DNA of 64,000 nt from Isoetes taiwanensis (taxonomy: Eukaryota > Streptophyta > Lycopodiopsida > Isoetales > Isoetaceae): positions 4,364,488 to 4,428,487 of the forward strand of contig JAJEKV010000050.1 in assembly GCA_021234155.1 (NCBI GenBank), read 5' to 3'. The notes beneath the pieces were generated by a model. It worked only from the letters and a program-made list of their open reading frames with translations, was not told the DNA's origin and ran no database searches. How positions within the stretch are numbered: the stretch's first letter is position 1; every line of letters begins with the position of its first letter. The translations under genes were made by a program, and so were the position numbers. Below, in pieces: positions 21,252 through 35,000 of this stretch.

Positions 21252-21314
21252 CTTGAAGATAGATACTAAATAGATGGATAGAAGGAAGATACTGTGAAGG
21301 ACTAACCTGGCATT

Positions 21315-21321
21315 CTTTATA
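21315..21321 (-). promoter_or_regulatory. TATA box of the second intact SAUR gene
   Basis: TATAAAG on the minus strand, 64 nt upstream of ATG 21251. Confidence 0.55.
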
Positions 21322-22914
21322 TGAGCTCCTGCTCCATCTGCGGCAACGACCCATGTCGGTTTTCGCCGTTTCTAGCAAAGCATCTTCAGTGGCCGGGCAT
21401 GGTGGATGTCGGAGCTCTTCAATACGTGGTCCCTCAAATGCTGAAACAAACCTAACTTACAAACACGATTTTCAGTACAAGTATGTACCATTGTCATGCA
21501 ATCCAAGATTTTCTTGTATTTCTTGACATTGGCATTATGTTTGCTACCCTGGCCACCAATAAATGGGCCCATGTTCCATTGACATATAAGCTCATACACA
21601 ACAATCTCACATGGTTAAAACCTTCATGGAAACTTCCCCCAATTTTTTTTGTTGTGCAGATGGCTTACAATACCAGAGGGCACAGACTCTCGATTCTTCG
21701 AGGAAGATGGCATAGCAAAGCATGGGTCACATTGTCCTTCCTCTACCAGGAGAAAGCGAGGAAGATGGCATAGCAAAGCATGGGTCACATTGTCCTTCCT
21801 CTACCAGGAGAAAGCACGAACTCTCGAGTCTTTGAGGAAGATGGCATAGCAAAGCATGGGTCTATGTTTGATCACTTTCAACATGTGGCACTCTTCAAGC
21901 GCCAGGGGCGATGATGTGCCTCTGCCTGCTGCCATTAGCATTTCTAAAATGCAAAGACCTACTAACTGGGAGGGAACTTTCCATACGACATGGGCAAAAT
22001 TCTTCTGCATGCATGTATAATGGCACTATGCTTGTGATGCACATCCACATGTTAAAATGAACAAATATCAAGTTCCAAGCTTGTTGGGTGTGACATTCCT
22101 AAAATATTTGTAAAGGTTATATTATTGTCTATGTGTATTTTAGCTAATATGTTTGTTTAAGCTTAAAGGGTGGTTATAGCTTACTTTGGATAACATGTTT
22201 GTCTAGATGCAAGTTCAAATCTAGGTGAAATAAGTCAAAGTTTGAAAAAACACGTAAATGGGGTAGGAAAGTTAATGTAATCTTTTGGAAAAGATGCATA
22301 GATAGATGGTCTTTTAACGTCCACGGGTATGCCATTCTTGAAAGCAGTTTCATTCTTGAATAGTATCAAAGCAAATTAAAAAAACTCATGAGTAAGTTTG
22401 AATCTAAAGGCAATGCTTCCAAAAATGACACATTACTTCATCATTAATTGATGAGCACCTGAATGCTTTGATAAATCCTTGTTGGGCATTGAGGATAACT
22501 TGTCGATCAGAACGAGCATGGCCTTTGAATATGAGGAGATTTCTTCTTTCCAAATTGGCTAGATGATCCACGCCAAAACCAAATCATCCTTCATAATCAA
22601 GATATAGGGCTAGCTGGACTAAAAACAATAAAGAATAGGTCCATTTCTTTATTGGCTACATCCAATGTATAAGAGTGCTTTAGCGTTAGATTGTATCAAT
22701 AGAAATAATTTTTTGTTTTTCTCCTGACTAAATATGTATAAGTTTGGTGTGATGCTAGTGTGTGAACATAAACTGTGAAAATAGAATAGAATAGAATAGA
22801 CTTGTATATTTTTAGCCCTCCATATAAATGAGACAATTACTATAGAATGTTCGCCATAAAAGTGCATGCATATATGCTTATGAAAGGCTATGGTTGAGAA
22901 TAGAATAGTAGAAT
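21322..22914. other. Intergenic with a 58/76-bp tandem repeat
   Basis: From 21690 to about 21860 the block AGGAAGATGGCATAGCAAAG... occurs three times (starts 21701, 21759, 21835). The first two copies are almost identical over 58 bp. The third is offset by an added ~18-bp segment that also precedes copy one. The rest is AT-rich and I see no gene in it. A short GAATA repeat lies at 22783-22800. Confidence 0.75.
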
Positions 22915-23065
22915 AGTTTTTTTTAATGTCCACGGAGATCAATAGGTCATGGGACCCATACAATGGGCTAGTACAATCATTATTACTAGGATTAAAAAAC
23001 CCCTGCCTCGAAAGGTTTTCAAGGGAAAAACCTTTGCAGTAATGATGATACTAGACAAACGGAGA
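22915..23065 (+). repeat. Dispersed ~150-bp repeat, copy A
   Basis: The sequence runs TTTTTAATGTCCACGGAGA, GGTCATGGGACCCATAC, a TTATTACTAGGATTAAAAA block and GGTTTTCAAGGGAAAAACC, then GATGATACTAG. In the opposite orientation the same order is found at 50320-50450 and, more diverged, at 51010-51125. The start of the two complete Helitrons (30933, 46085) is related. I see no coding capacity. Confidence 0.75.
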
Positions 23066-23229
23066 TAATGACTACTGAGGGCTCAGTAATTGCAGACGTT
23101 TATCTAGAACCTCAAGTATGTATAATCCCAAGTCATATACAGATGGTGCTCTGAGAAGTTGTGGAAGCGTGGAATGGAATGCTAAGGTCAAAAAATGATT
23201 AGGACTATCTCAAAAGCGGGGCAACTTCG

Positions 23230-24345
23230 GAAGAGTATGGCTTTCATCTTCAATAACCCATGAATCGGCAACATGCACATAGTCTTCTTCCGCGGCAACC
23301 GCGGCCGCTCCCATCTGTCTCAATCCAATCCAGCACTGTGGGACCCGTGCGAATTGATGCAATAGCTACAAGCTTGTTCTGGACAATGAAGCAAGCAAAT
23401 AAGCTTGGAGCCCCGGTGCCAAGGTGGGATTTATGTGTGCATGATAATGACCGGTTTTCACTTGGGCCAAAGTAAGCTGCGTCCCATATCTTTTGAGAAA
23501 AAGCGACCATTGAGATATTGTTGCAAAAGCTCGGGATCGAAGCGGCAAGCATCGAAGGCTCGATCTACGGCAGTTTACCTGCCCAACGGGCAAACCATGT
23601 AGTGCAATGCTCTTTCCAACATCGTTCAAACGCCGAGGAGATTCACCATGGCAAGTGCAAAACGAGAATACCTAACATCATCCATGTGGTGCACCTTGCG
23701 GATATAGTGGAGATGGCGCTTCATGGCAGAATGTTGAAGAGGCCAAAAACCTGTCTCTTGTAAAAGAATAGCATAGGGCACCGTTGTTTTAACTCCAAGC
23801 TCTCCCAAGCACTAGCACTAATGGCGGGCCCCCGCGCCCAGGAACCATACAAGAAAAGCAGGCTCTACCAAAGCCCGAAACAAGTGAGCTTTCCGTGGCC
23901 AATCATGAATTTCTGCGCGAAAACAATTGTTTTGCATTGCATAGAGTGCTCTCCATCCAGCAGCCACCCGCTTGGTAATACACTGTTCCCAAAGTGTGTT
24001 CTTACAGAATTCTACACCAAGATACTTGTAGCTATCTACAACTTCAACCAGCGGCTATCATAGTGCATAGGGGAACATTATGACGAGAAGATTGAACTAC
24101 CAAAAGCTTGGTCTTTTGAGATTAACACTTGAGACTGTGTTCTCACAAAAGCTGCAGAGCATGTAAATGTTCTTTGCATACTAGCGGCGGTATGTGCCAG
24201 AAGTGAAACGTCATCAGCATACATAAGTTGCCTAATGATATAGTGTGCCAAATGTGGACCTCCGCCGCCATGATTATCAAGCCATTCTTCCAATTGAGGG
24301 ATCGGCTCAATCTTGATACTCAAAGGAGGGTGTTGAAATTGGCAT
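23230..24345 (-). pseudogene. LINE reverse-transcriptase relic
   Basis: The minus-strand frame 24323-24078 contains IRQLMYADDVSLLAHTAASM with the catalytic YADD at 24210-24221. Broken frames to the left read like the following part of a LINE protein: YKYLGVEF near 24025, then CITKRVAAGWRALYAMQ and a short segment with WPRKAHLFRALVEPA. The catalytic context differs from the L1 copies in this window, so it is probably another LINE clade. There is no endonuclease and no poly(A); it is a dead fragment. Confidence 0.7.
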
Positions 24346-25669
24346 CTCTAATTTAAACACATATTCAAGGAGATTATGGTAAGTAAACAGGATGGATTTC
24401 ACACAATTGTCTTTTTCACCTAAAGTAAAGAATTTGGGAGATTTGCTTAAGCAAAATCTTTTCTTTTCTGCGGACCACACTGAAGCACCCCCTAAGTTCT
24501 TTGGTTTGTTTAGAGGTATTCACCCTAAAACTAATGACAGTTTTGCATACTCAAATCCACCATACCACTGTTCGCATTCTAGGTAGTTTTTATAGTGGCT
24601 AGCCTCTCGCCAATGTGCCACGCCAGCCGGCTTGATGATTCACCTTAGTGAACTTTTGAGGATTTGCTTATGGAATCAGTGGATTCCTTAAGAAAATCTG
24701 CACGGCTCCTTTGGTATGTTCTGAGAGCCAATAAAGGAAGTATACATACTTTGAGATTATTATCTTCTCATATGGACCCTTAGAAAGCCCTAACATGTAT
24801 GGACTGTTAGACATTCCTAAGTATATAAAGATGGTATGGAAGGTTGATACAATTTCCTTACTAACAAACCTAAAGCATAGAGCCAAGTGATCAGGGGTTT
24901 AGGTCTTTGATGAGGCACTTGCTTGCATTTTAGTTAGGAATTTTACTAATGACTAGAAAATTGCTCACCTTCGATGGGCATTCCATGTGATTGTACATCA
25001 AGAGTGGATTAGACTATGTGAGATGACCAAAAGCAATACTCTTAGAATGGAAAAAGGGAAAAACGTGTGCGTGTGCAACGTTTAATCAATATTTTTAGAA
25101 TGAGAAAAGGGAAAAAAATGTGTGTGTCCTTTTTTTCATGCCATGTGGGCATGGAACACAGATACATGCTTGCATACAAATAATCTTATTCAATTGTTTA
25201 GATCTGAATAGTTTTGGAAGTTGCCCTTATGGCACCTAGACATTTATGCATAGATACATTCAATATATCCATGCATGAATATAGACACATTTTGACATGT
25301 CCATTCATACATCCATACATGTTATATGCGTACACAAATAAACTTACACATAGAGGCTTTTATTATGGCACCTAGACCTCCATGCATGGATACATTCAAT
25401 AGATTCATGCATAAACATAGACAAATCCTTACATTTCCATTCATGCATGGATACATTCGATTCTTATGATGTTTATTTTTTAAAACAATCAACAATGCTA
25501 AAAAAAAACCTGTCCTTATCATTATGTAGTTTACCAGCAAATAAAATTAAAGATAAAAAACAAAGTTTGTCAATATAGTGATAAATAGATAAGATAGAAA
25601 CACAATTTATCAATATCATAATTTAAGCTATCCCATATTTGCGGTATATTTCATCCCAGAAAATGTTGA

Positions 25670-25731
<62 letters not shown>

Positions 25732-26180
25732 GTTAATTTGGGATTTTCAGGTTTGGAGAAAAACTTTTCTAGAATTATTTTAAAGTGATTTTCCTATGGT
25801 TTTGGTGCTTTTAGCCACCGGAAACAAAATCCGAGTTCCAAAAATTAGGAAAAAAATTTCGCTATGATTTCGATTTCGATTTTCCTCTTTCCAATCTTCT
25901 TCTGCATGTCGATTTCTCCGGCATGCATATGCCACTATTGGCTTGGACTTGGCATGAAAGGAGGCGGAAATCGTGGGTCATGTTCAGAGAAGAGAAATCA
26001 TCGATAAGGTATAGTTATATCTCCTTTTCTCTATCGATTGTTCACAGTTTTTGTGGGTAAAAAAACCCAAAGGAGGCTTTTTACTAATGATACCTGCTGC
26101 TAAAAGAAGCAGCAGTGGATTTATGCTTTACGTGTGGTATGTCCTGCAATCTAATTTGGACAGTTATGTTTTATTTGCAG
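24346..26180. other. AT-rich intergenic DNA; tandem 139-bp duplication and microsatellite
   Basis: ATGGCACCTAGAC...CATGCAT...ATACATTCAATA recurs at about 25228 and 25367, giving a ~139-bp duplication rich in CATGCAT. I see no supported gene. The microsatellite at 25671 is listed separately. Confidence 0.5.
25671..25730. repeat. (ATCT)n microsatellite
   Basis: About 15 uninterrupted ATCT tetranucleotides. Confidence 0.97.
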
Positions 26181-26708
26181 TTCTATTCAAAGTTGGAGGA
26201 AAAAATAAGTGCTAGAGAAGCCGAAAAAACACAAATTCAAGCGAAAACGCAGGTTTGCTTTTGCTATTCATATTAGCTATGCAACATAGCCTTTTTGTTA
26301 TTTATATTTGTATGCAGATGGGCTGAAGGTTTGCTCGAATTTTTATGTGTACATCTTACATGCATGATAGTTTAGCTTGAGTATGTTGGTTAAACTTTTT
26401 TGGTGTATGACAGGAAGAATTGGAGACTCAGATAAAGAACTTGAGGAAAAACCTGAACTTCAAGGCGACACCAATGCCAAGCTTCTATCAAGAGGCTCCT
26501 CCACAAAAAGTTGATATAAAAAAGGTTGGTGTGAAATTGTTTGTTTCTGCGAAAGTGATCCAATCCATCATTACTTTGCTTTTGGTTGTAGATTCCTCCA
26601 ACACGTCCAAAATCATCTAAATTGGGGCGGCGCAGTAATGGACAAGTTAGTTTTGATGGATCTCCTAAAATTAATAATCTTTCTTTGGAAGTACAACATC
26701 TAAGTTGA
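26181..26708 (+). CDS. WVD2-like protein, TPX2 microtubule-binding domain (three exons; fragment)
   Basis: Three exons in one reading frame with GT-AG introns. Exon 26181-26252 follows an acceptor TTATTTGCAG and gives [20 protein letters not shown]. Exon 26414-26524 gives [20 protein letters not shown] and [17 protein letters not shown]. Exon 26592-26708 gives [15 protein letters not shown] and runs to TGA. This matches the core of the TPX2/WVD2-like domain, including the [12 protein letters not shown] and TRPKSPKLGR signatures of plant proteins that bundle cortical microtubules and set the handedness of organ growth. Introns are 161 and 67 bp. I found no upstream exons with the usual FKSDERAEKRKE segment or a start codon, and the last exon ends soon after the motif. 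I therefore call it the 3' part of a gene or a captured/duplicated remnant, with splice sites intact. Confidence 0.82.
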
Positions 26709-29700
26709 GGCTTATTGATAATGTGAAGAACCGGCAACAACAAAATACACAAGGACGGGAAGAGTGAAGGTCGATTGGCAAAGTTGGAAGGGGATAAACC
26801 CAAGCAGGGATCTATGTTGTCGGCATCGTAGTAGTTTTGATTTGGATAGTGAAAAGAAAAAGAAGACGACACTTTAGCGGCAAAGCATATGCCTTTTACG
26901 TAACACTCTTGAAGGTGCGGATGTCTTAGACTCACAAAGTGATGCTCCTTCAACATCTCTACTAGAACCACGGTGGGCAGTGTTGATGCTACATCGAAAA
27001 CCTGTCTTTGTTAACAACGGAGGCCAGCATTTGGTTTTGTTTCAAACAATGCGCTTGATGATGATGAACAAGCCGATTGCTTTCCGTGTCGTCGGTTCAC
27101 GTTGGAAGTCCCGAGATGTTTTTTTTTGCCCGAGAAAATGGTGAAAGCCTTCCGGTTCTCAAGAGCGAGATGGAGATCCGACGATAGGAATAGGTCGCGG
27201 GCTTGGTTTTCGACACTTGCTCCATCTTGGCTGAAACTATAGAGGTATGATCGTTTTAAACTGGCTTTTGTGAGTTTCTTCTTGAATCATTTTGCTCCTC
27301 TAGAATTTGTATCTTCACGAAGTACCTCTACATTATGCGTGGATCTAGATTGATTACTATGTTGTGGCTGGCATGTTTCCTGCTAGAATAAGCTCGAGGG
27401 TATCGAAGCTTAGCTGGTAGTGGTTGAAATCCCCTCTTTCTCTAGGCATTGAATGTAGCAATTTCGTTGCACAAATGTGCTTGGCCAAGCTGTTTGCAGT
27501 ATATACAAGAGCTTGAGCATGAAAACTGCCTTTTGCCAAGCCCTGTGGCAAGAATGCATGTTTTTCAACCATATTTTTTTGGCAGCAGAAGTCTTTGCTT
27601 TGGTGCATGGATAGACTAGGTCCTATGAATGATATATTGGATCTTCATGTAGATCCTCACATGTTGTGGTTCTTGATATTTTTATTATTTCTTATTTGTT
27701 ATGCCATTATTGTGCGCAGCATTCTAAGATGGCATTTTAAATTCATGACGACATGAAAAAGGTATGGCTACAGCAATATCCAAGCACATATAGTTGTAAA
27801 TGTTCTAAACTATGCTGGAATAGGATTCACATGGGATGTGAAATATGCCACAGTACAAATCCTTGCATCTAAGGTAAATTTTTTCACAACTAGATCAGGC
27901 AGCTAAGCAATTGTTCTCGCGACCTTTTAATGTCTTTTTTTCTTGCATGCAAATCTGGATGAAAGTGCAACAAGAAAGTGTTTACCAAAGATGAATGTTG
28001 CATCATGAGCATGAGCATAGCTTCTCTCAATATTCGAAAGTGATGGTTCAAGGAAGATCTCAGGTATTTCATCCACAACATATTCAATACTAGCTCTTAT
28101 ACAATCTGCTCCTTGATTCCGTTGATTTTGTTAGTTTGAACATTTGATTGAAAATGTACCACAGGATGTATGTTGCCTAGGCTTGAAATTTTGTAAGCCA
28201 TCTTTGAGTCATGAAACATCCTCATTAGATTAGGAACATCAACGAAATACTAGCTAAACGTTAAATCTCATTACATATTTAGACATAGTGTGGGCCTTTA
28301 TTCTTGATGCTCATCTACCATAATAGACTTCACAATAGGGAAAGCCTACACTTCAAAACTAGGATTTGAACACAACACTTGCCCTCAATTCTTTGCCTTT
28401 GTTATCTTGAGATTCAGTCTTTAACTTTTTTTTTTCAGTCTTTAACTTTTGAGTCACAACTTCTATATAGTAAGTCATTGTTTCATATAGACACTTAACT
28501 CTCCACGATTTTGTATCTGCACTGCAGATTAATCAGGTAATCACATATGGTAATCAGATTAATGACTACGGTTTTCATCATTTAAGTAAACCTATGCTAT
28601 ATGCTGCTAAAATGAGATATAATACGGTTTTATATGACAGAGATAAATGAGATTTAACAGGATTCAATATGAAGAGATAAATGAGATTTAACAGGGTTCA
28701 ATATGGCAAAGATAAATGGAGTGCGAAATTTCCGATGCATGCAAAGTGCTGATGTTGTCTAATCCATTGTGTAGTGGTGCAGGCTGATGCATGTATAGTG
28801 CTGGGGTAGTGTAAGCCACTATAGGAATGTGTTCGCAAGCTTCTTCTTTTATTTCTTATTGTGCCATGCATGTTTTACATATGCATATTTACAAGAAGAA
28901 TCACATGAAGCAGCATAGTATATTTGAATCTCTCTCTCCTATTAGGTCCTTTGTGTATGGAAAATGATCAAAGATGTTGAAAATGCTACTTTCTACTCCA
29001 GGTTCTGAATTATAGAAACCGTTTCCGTATCTTGGAAGGTAAGTCTCTGCCACAAACTTATATTTATAGTAGAATGCTTAATTGGAATTTACATGTAGTA
29101 ACTTTTGTATTTTGTACATATTAATAGGCTTTCAAAAAATAATTCCAGCACCATCAATAAGAGGGGACAGAAATATCCAGTTAACATGGCTCAAACTACT
29201 CATTTGTAAGTAGAAAATAGAATAATGCAGCTATATATCTGAAGTTGTTTATACAGCCCTCCATATTTGACTCTAGACTAGCATTTTGCAAGTCAGTTGT
29301 AGCTCATCCCCGTTTGGTACATTTATCTTCTTCACTCTTTATATTCTTATTTTTGTATTGGTGCCTCACCTCACAAAGAAAACTCCAGCAGATTATGCAC
29401 TAACCTTCTTTGCTTAATGACACCTATAGTAAGAGCTATATTTGATTATGCCAATGGCACTGTTCACATGTTTTTCGTCGTCACGTTATTTGGGCTTAAG
29501 TTCATGAGTATTTACCATCTGAAGGAGTTTCTGATGTTGTATCAAAGGCCAAAGTTCCTTTAAATTCCTCCTATTCCTCTATAGTTTGTGTTGTCTTAAT
29601 ACGTTGTTATTTGAATAGGTTGTCCTTTGAGTAGGTTGGACATTTTGCCCAGTGGTAAGTAAGCCTTTGGTTTGTTTACTTTCCAGCTCTTCTTGCACTA

Positions 29701-30932
29701 TTACATTGCTCATGTGTTCATGGTAAATAAGACACAGCCATGTAGGCTGCACTTTCCAGTTTTTCTTGCAATAAGCCTTTGGTTTTTTTGTTAACTTAGT
29801 CATGTAGGCTGCACTTTCAAGCTTTGCATTTTTAGTTGCTTACATGTTTGCAATAGAGAAATTTTACTACCGGATTCCACCTGTTCAAAAATTGCATGTA
29901 GAGTGCGGCTACCACATGTTTCTTCTAATTTAGATGCATGCATGTTTTTGAAAATGTCAAGACCTTTGATCAAATAAATACTTAAAAAGGCATTGTTATT
30001 GCAACTATAGAAGTGATGTGCATAATAGGTGAGACGGTTTAAAAGCAGTTTCCCACGATTAAATCCAACAGAATTACCCATGATTTGCACTTATAGCTGG
30101 AGATTCTGAATCCAACAAAATTTCTTATGATTTGCACTTATAGATAGCGATTTTGAATATTTGAATCCAATGTCGTTTTCCCATCGACGCGAAGGCACTT
30201 AGTTGGACTTTTTAAATATTTGAATCCAATGAAGTTTTTGCATGGGTGTGAAAGCACTCCCAACTTATAGTTACATTTCAAGTATTTGAATCCAATGTAG
30301 TTTCTCCTTGGGTCATGGCACATTTTTAATTGGTAAAGGGCCACGTGCCAAAGTCATGAGCACGTCCAGAAGCCAATATCCAATACCCAATGTCTCCTTT
30401 GATCAATATCAAAACACCAAAAACAATACCCAATGTCCCCAATGTCCGCTTCTTTGATCCAATATCTAAAACAACTTCAAAAAGAATTTAATTGATATTT
30501 GAGATTGGTGTGGACAACCAATTATTAGAGGCAATAACGACATTCCAAGGTTCATATAGGTTCTCTATGATTTGTTGTTTCATAAAAGTTGTGTAATGCT
30601 TGACCTAATTTCATTAAGCTAGCAAGGACATTACATATGAAGCTTTAGTTGCATGAATTACACAATTAAAAATTGCATTCATTTATACCACACTACTATC
30701 ATAGGCCTTTGTCAAACATAAGACATACCAACTATTCCTTTTGTCTACAAATGTTTACAAGTTCATAGCTACCTGCATAGAATTACATTTATGCCTGACA
30801 ACACTCCCACTTGGCCCCTTGCAATGACCCACACACATTGATATTCACATGCAATACCAATCGTGAAACGTCCTTAGACATCATTAATTGATCAAGTTCA
30901 TTATTAAAAAATCCCAATGAAGATTTGTTTTA
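26709..30932. other. AT-rich intergenic DNA with short tandem duplications
   Basis: I see no supported gene. A ~36-bp unit with GATAAATGAGATTTAACAG occurs two to three times at 28625-28715. Around 30080-30310 a ~65-bp unit with the core ATTTGAATCCAATG occurs about four times. 26709-27240 could hold further relics of the WVD2-like gene, but no frame is convincing. Confidence 0.5.
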
Positions 30933-32084
30933 TCGTACACAGACGGCAATCGGCCTATGGGACACAATCAGGGAGCACAATAGATATTTTACTGTCATAA
31001 AGGGTTTTCGCAGGAGAGACCTTAGCAGTAATAGAACGCTTATAGATTGTACAATTATAATCATAGTACATTGTGATGTATGCCAAGGTAGTACCTGGGG
31101 GAATATCTGAGTATGCACATCCATTACTTCTGGAAGATATGATCCCAGTAGCCTGAAGCCATGCCTAACATCACATGTAGTGGCTGCTTGGACTGGACTA
31201 ACTTAGAGTAGTGTGCCACGCCATTATATGACACTCTGCAACATTTACCATCCATGTTAAAATAAAAGCTAGGGTGTAATACCAAACCCCCAACAATGTA
31301 GATAGAATTAAGTTCTAAACCCAAAGTGTTTTGGAGACTGCATCAATAATCTAATGCTGTTGTAGATAAAAGCCCTATCTTCGACAAGTTTGTTCCACTC
31401 TAGAAAGTTTTTCACGTATAAGCCTTCCATAAATAATCACCTAAAACTCTTTCTTGCAAATCAGAGAACGTGGAGCTTTCTATGCAACCATACTTGAAGC
31501 ATTTTATGCACGCATCTCTTCCCCTTCACAATGCAGTCTATCTCTCACCCAATAATCATTACAACTATAGACAACAAGCCATTGAACCATAGATATAGAT
31601 GCAGATAATTGAACACAAGCTATTTAATGCGTAACAATTAAATATTGTTCTTTCCGTTAATCACAATTTGACTTGCAAAGTGAGGACATATTTTGCAATT
31701 AGAAGTGATTCTACTCATCAAATAATGGACATTAAAATTTTTAACTCCCCATATTATCTATTATAGTTCCAAACTCATGGTTCCATAACTTTTTTTTTAT
31801 GTAGTCATCACAAAGTAGATCAACCTAATACTTCGCTCTCACTATCTTTCAACCATGAGACTTGGTTTCAATTTAATTCTCATATTCATAACCGAATCTC
31901 TATAATTTGACTCAATTTACATTTCCTCCTACAAATGGTTTTTTTATCTTCATCAATGAATCATAAAAAGTTCCGCTATATTACCCTTGCCCCCTCTAAG
32001 CCACATTGTCTATTCTAGACAACATGGAAACAACCACCTCTTCAATTTGTTACTAAGCCCGGCAACGCCGGGCAACATAACTAG
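30933..32084 (+). mobile_element. Non-autonomous Helitron, complete (1.15 kb)
   Basis: The 3' end carries the same signature as the element ending at 745: stem GCCCGGC/GCCGGGC (32057-32063 and 32067-32073), 3-nt loop, then 11 nt ending CTAG at 32084, followed by host T. The 5' end is placed at TC 30933 after host A, because the first ~30 nt (TCGTACACAGAC, then CAATCGGCCTATGGGA) match the start of the Helitron at 46085. No Rep/helicase is present, so it must have been mobilised by another element. A 66-aa minus-strand ORF (31324-31124) is unassigned. Confidence 0.75.
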
Positions 32085-35000
32085 TTCCATATAAATGTTG
32101 AAGCATAAAAGATTCTGCCCAAAATCAAGAATCCATGGTTGCATAAACAAAAATGAGATGCTATAAAACATTTTCGACATATATGCAAAATCTAGCAGAT
32201 CAATGGATCCCCTTACCATGCTCAATCAAAAGCTTAGTATTAGAATGTAGTCATTTGCTGGCTTTGCACAATCTGCTAATAGGCATGAGTAACGCAGATT
32301 GTTTAGAGTCAAATGATCTCCAATCTTCAAACATCAATCAACAACTTATAAAGGCTGCCAATAATTCAATGCAATTACTTCAAACATGGCATTCTACTAA
32401 AGATGTAGCACGTGCACTTTTGGTTGACTATTTGGAACATGTTGGAATGCCTTGATATAGCTTCTTGTGCTTGAATATTTGGAACATGTTGGGATGCCTT
32501 GATATAGCTCTTCATGCCACCTCCGTGGTTGATTGCTTGAAACTAAAAAGCAAACTTTTTGAAGCTAGCTGGATCCATGATGCCATATATTCCATTCAAG
32601 TGTAGTCCATTTAGCTTATAACAGCAACCAAGACCATCATTTTAGAGCTACCATCACAGAGCATGATTACTCTGTTTCCTTAAAAATAAAAACATGCTAC
32701 ATATTGCCAAAATGATGACATCTATTGGTATGCAAACAACTTTCTATGTATAACGTGCAGAGCTATAGATGAAGCACACGGAATATATTCGGATGTATCG
32801 AAAAATAATAAAAATAAAAACATGTTATATTGCCAAAATGATGGCATTATGCAAATAACTTTCTATATATAATGGGCAAAGCTACAGATGAAGCAAGGAA
32901 CGCATTCGGATGTATCAAAAAATAAAAGCATAGCATCAAAGAAATATGATTTCCTTTACCTACATATGCAATTTTTGAAAAGCTCTTAATTTGTAATCTG
33001 TTTCCTGTTTCTTCTCCTAGAAACTTATTGGGTCTTGAGGTTGCACAAACTGCAAATAAATCATTTCAATTCAAACATGTTATGCTGACATAGCTATGCA
33101 GGTATCATTCTTAGGCTCCATGAACGTAGAAGTATAAAGATCATTTGCAATCTTTTCTGACTGGCAAATAGACTAACAATACAACATATGATGCCTCAAA
33201 ATGCAATAGGAAAAACAGAATAGCTTAGAAAGCATGAAATGGCCTCTATATCAATTTTGCAAGTCTCCACTATATCCAAAAGATGAATAAACTTGATATA
33301 TCAGATATAGCTGCAAAATAGTAAAGAAGGCTTACATACAACATGGCTATTTAGATAGCTTGCCTTCCCACATAAATCCGCCTTAAGTATTATTAGAAGG
33401 CATGCCTTTGTTCTCACTACCTACATAACAAACGATGGACAAAAGCGAAAAGGAGAAACAAAATTGACTCCAAGAAAATCGTGGAGCTTAATGCGACTAC
33501 CAGCCATGAATTCGCATCAGGAATTTACATGGTAGCCATATCAAGCAAGATATATGAACATGTAGACCTTCTACCAGCAATGCATCTACTCTTAGAAGGC
33601 ATAGCAGCACACCCCTTGGTTTGAATGTTATACGTGGCATGCCCGGTGGTTTTCCATGTGGCATGCCAAGTGGCAAGATGTGGGCCGTCCATGGATGCAA
33701 AGGGACACAGAACAATCTCGGTCGTCCATTGGAGCAGAGGGACAGCAGACGCCACAATTTTATAATATAGGTTGAACTTTGAGATGGCAGAGTAAGTGAT
33801 TTCATCGTCATGTGACCAAAAGGCTATGACTTACTTTGTGATAATATAATAATTTTGTCCTTTAGTGCCTTCGACTAAATGGCTCATGAAGAAAAAATGG
33901 TATATCATTTATTAGAGCCTTCAAGCGTGACACAAGTCCAACAATATCAAAAAGGTTGTCAACCCAGCAGCAATATCTAATTGGTTGTCATCCATATAGC
34001 TTTCAAGTAATGGCATATCATTTATAATAGTCTTCAAAGCTCGCATAGGTCCAATAATGCTCCTTCGCGTAACAACATCAAAATGGTTGTCATCCATTAT
34101 ATCTTTCAAGGCCGACATAAGCCAACAATATCATAATAGAGTACTAAGCGAACAATATCAGAATAGAGCACTAATAGGAGAGCTGATTCTTTTCCACATG
34201 CACGTAGGATCAAGTCAGCATAATCTTGTTCAAAGGATACAACGAAAGTTGGTATAGACTTGATATGCAAGGATAAGTGTTCAACCCTCCATGACGACCA
34301 TCGACGTGACATATTGCTTGTATCAATGGAGGTGTAGGTAGGATTATATCAGTTATAATGGTCATCAATGTGGTAGATTGTTTATCAATATCACAAAGTA
34401 GTCACAGTCTTTTGGCCACACAACATACAAAGTTTCTATCTCAGTTACCTGATATGATAGATTACTATCGCGAAGTAGTTACAACCTTACAATCAAACAA
34501 AATACAAAATTTTCAACTCAATTATTCTGCCACAACCTTTTGCCAATACAATATATGCAGTTTTGAAGTTAGTTAATCACATATTTTTACAACAAAGGTA
34601 GTCAGACCCTATTGGCTACATAACATACGAAGTTCTAATGTGCTATTGCAAATTAGTCAGAGTCTCTCACGAGGTATTTAACATTTTCCATAGTTTCCTT
34701 TCACCTATTCCCTAATCCCACGTCCACCGAATCAAAGAAATTATTTAGAAAGAAATGTGTATACTCACTTGGAATGAAGCTAAAAAGATCGTCAGCTATG
34801 TGTTAATGTTGCTGCATATGAATTAATATCCATTTGTAATACAACAACTCTATAATGATCTTGACGTGACTACTTCCTAGCTAGATGCCATATAGATGAC
34901 CTAGTGCAATGCCAAAGCTGGGAATATTGCATTGTTATCATGCCTATTTAATACATACAAGACGGTAGTACGATGCCACGTGTATGGCATTTTTTGTACT

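Noticed and set aside
32153-32455. 100-codon plus-strand ORF just after the Helitron
   Set aside because: No recognisable motif, AT-rich codons, no promoter or splice evidence; within chance expectation for this much DNA.
33497-33811. 104-codon minus-strand ORF
   Set aside because: Overlaps a second open frame of similar length in a locally GC-richer, repeat-like segment; no domain.
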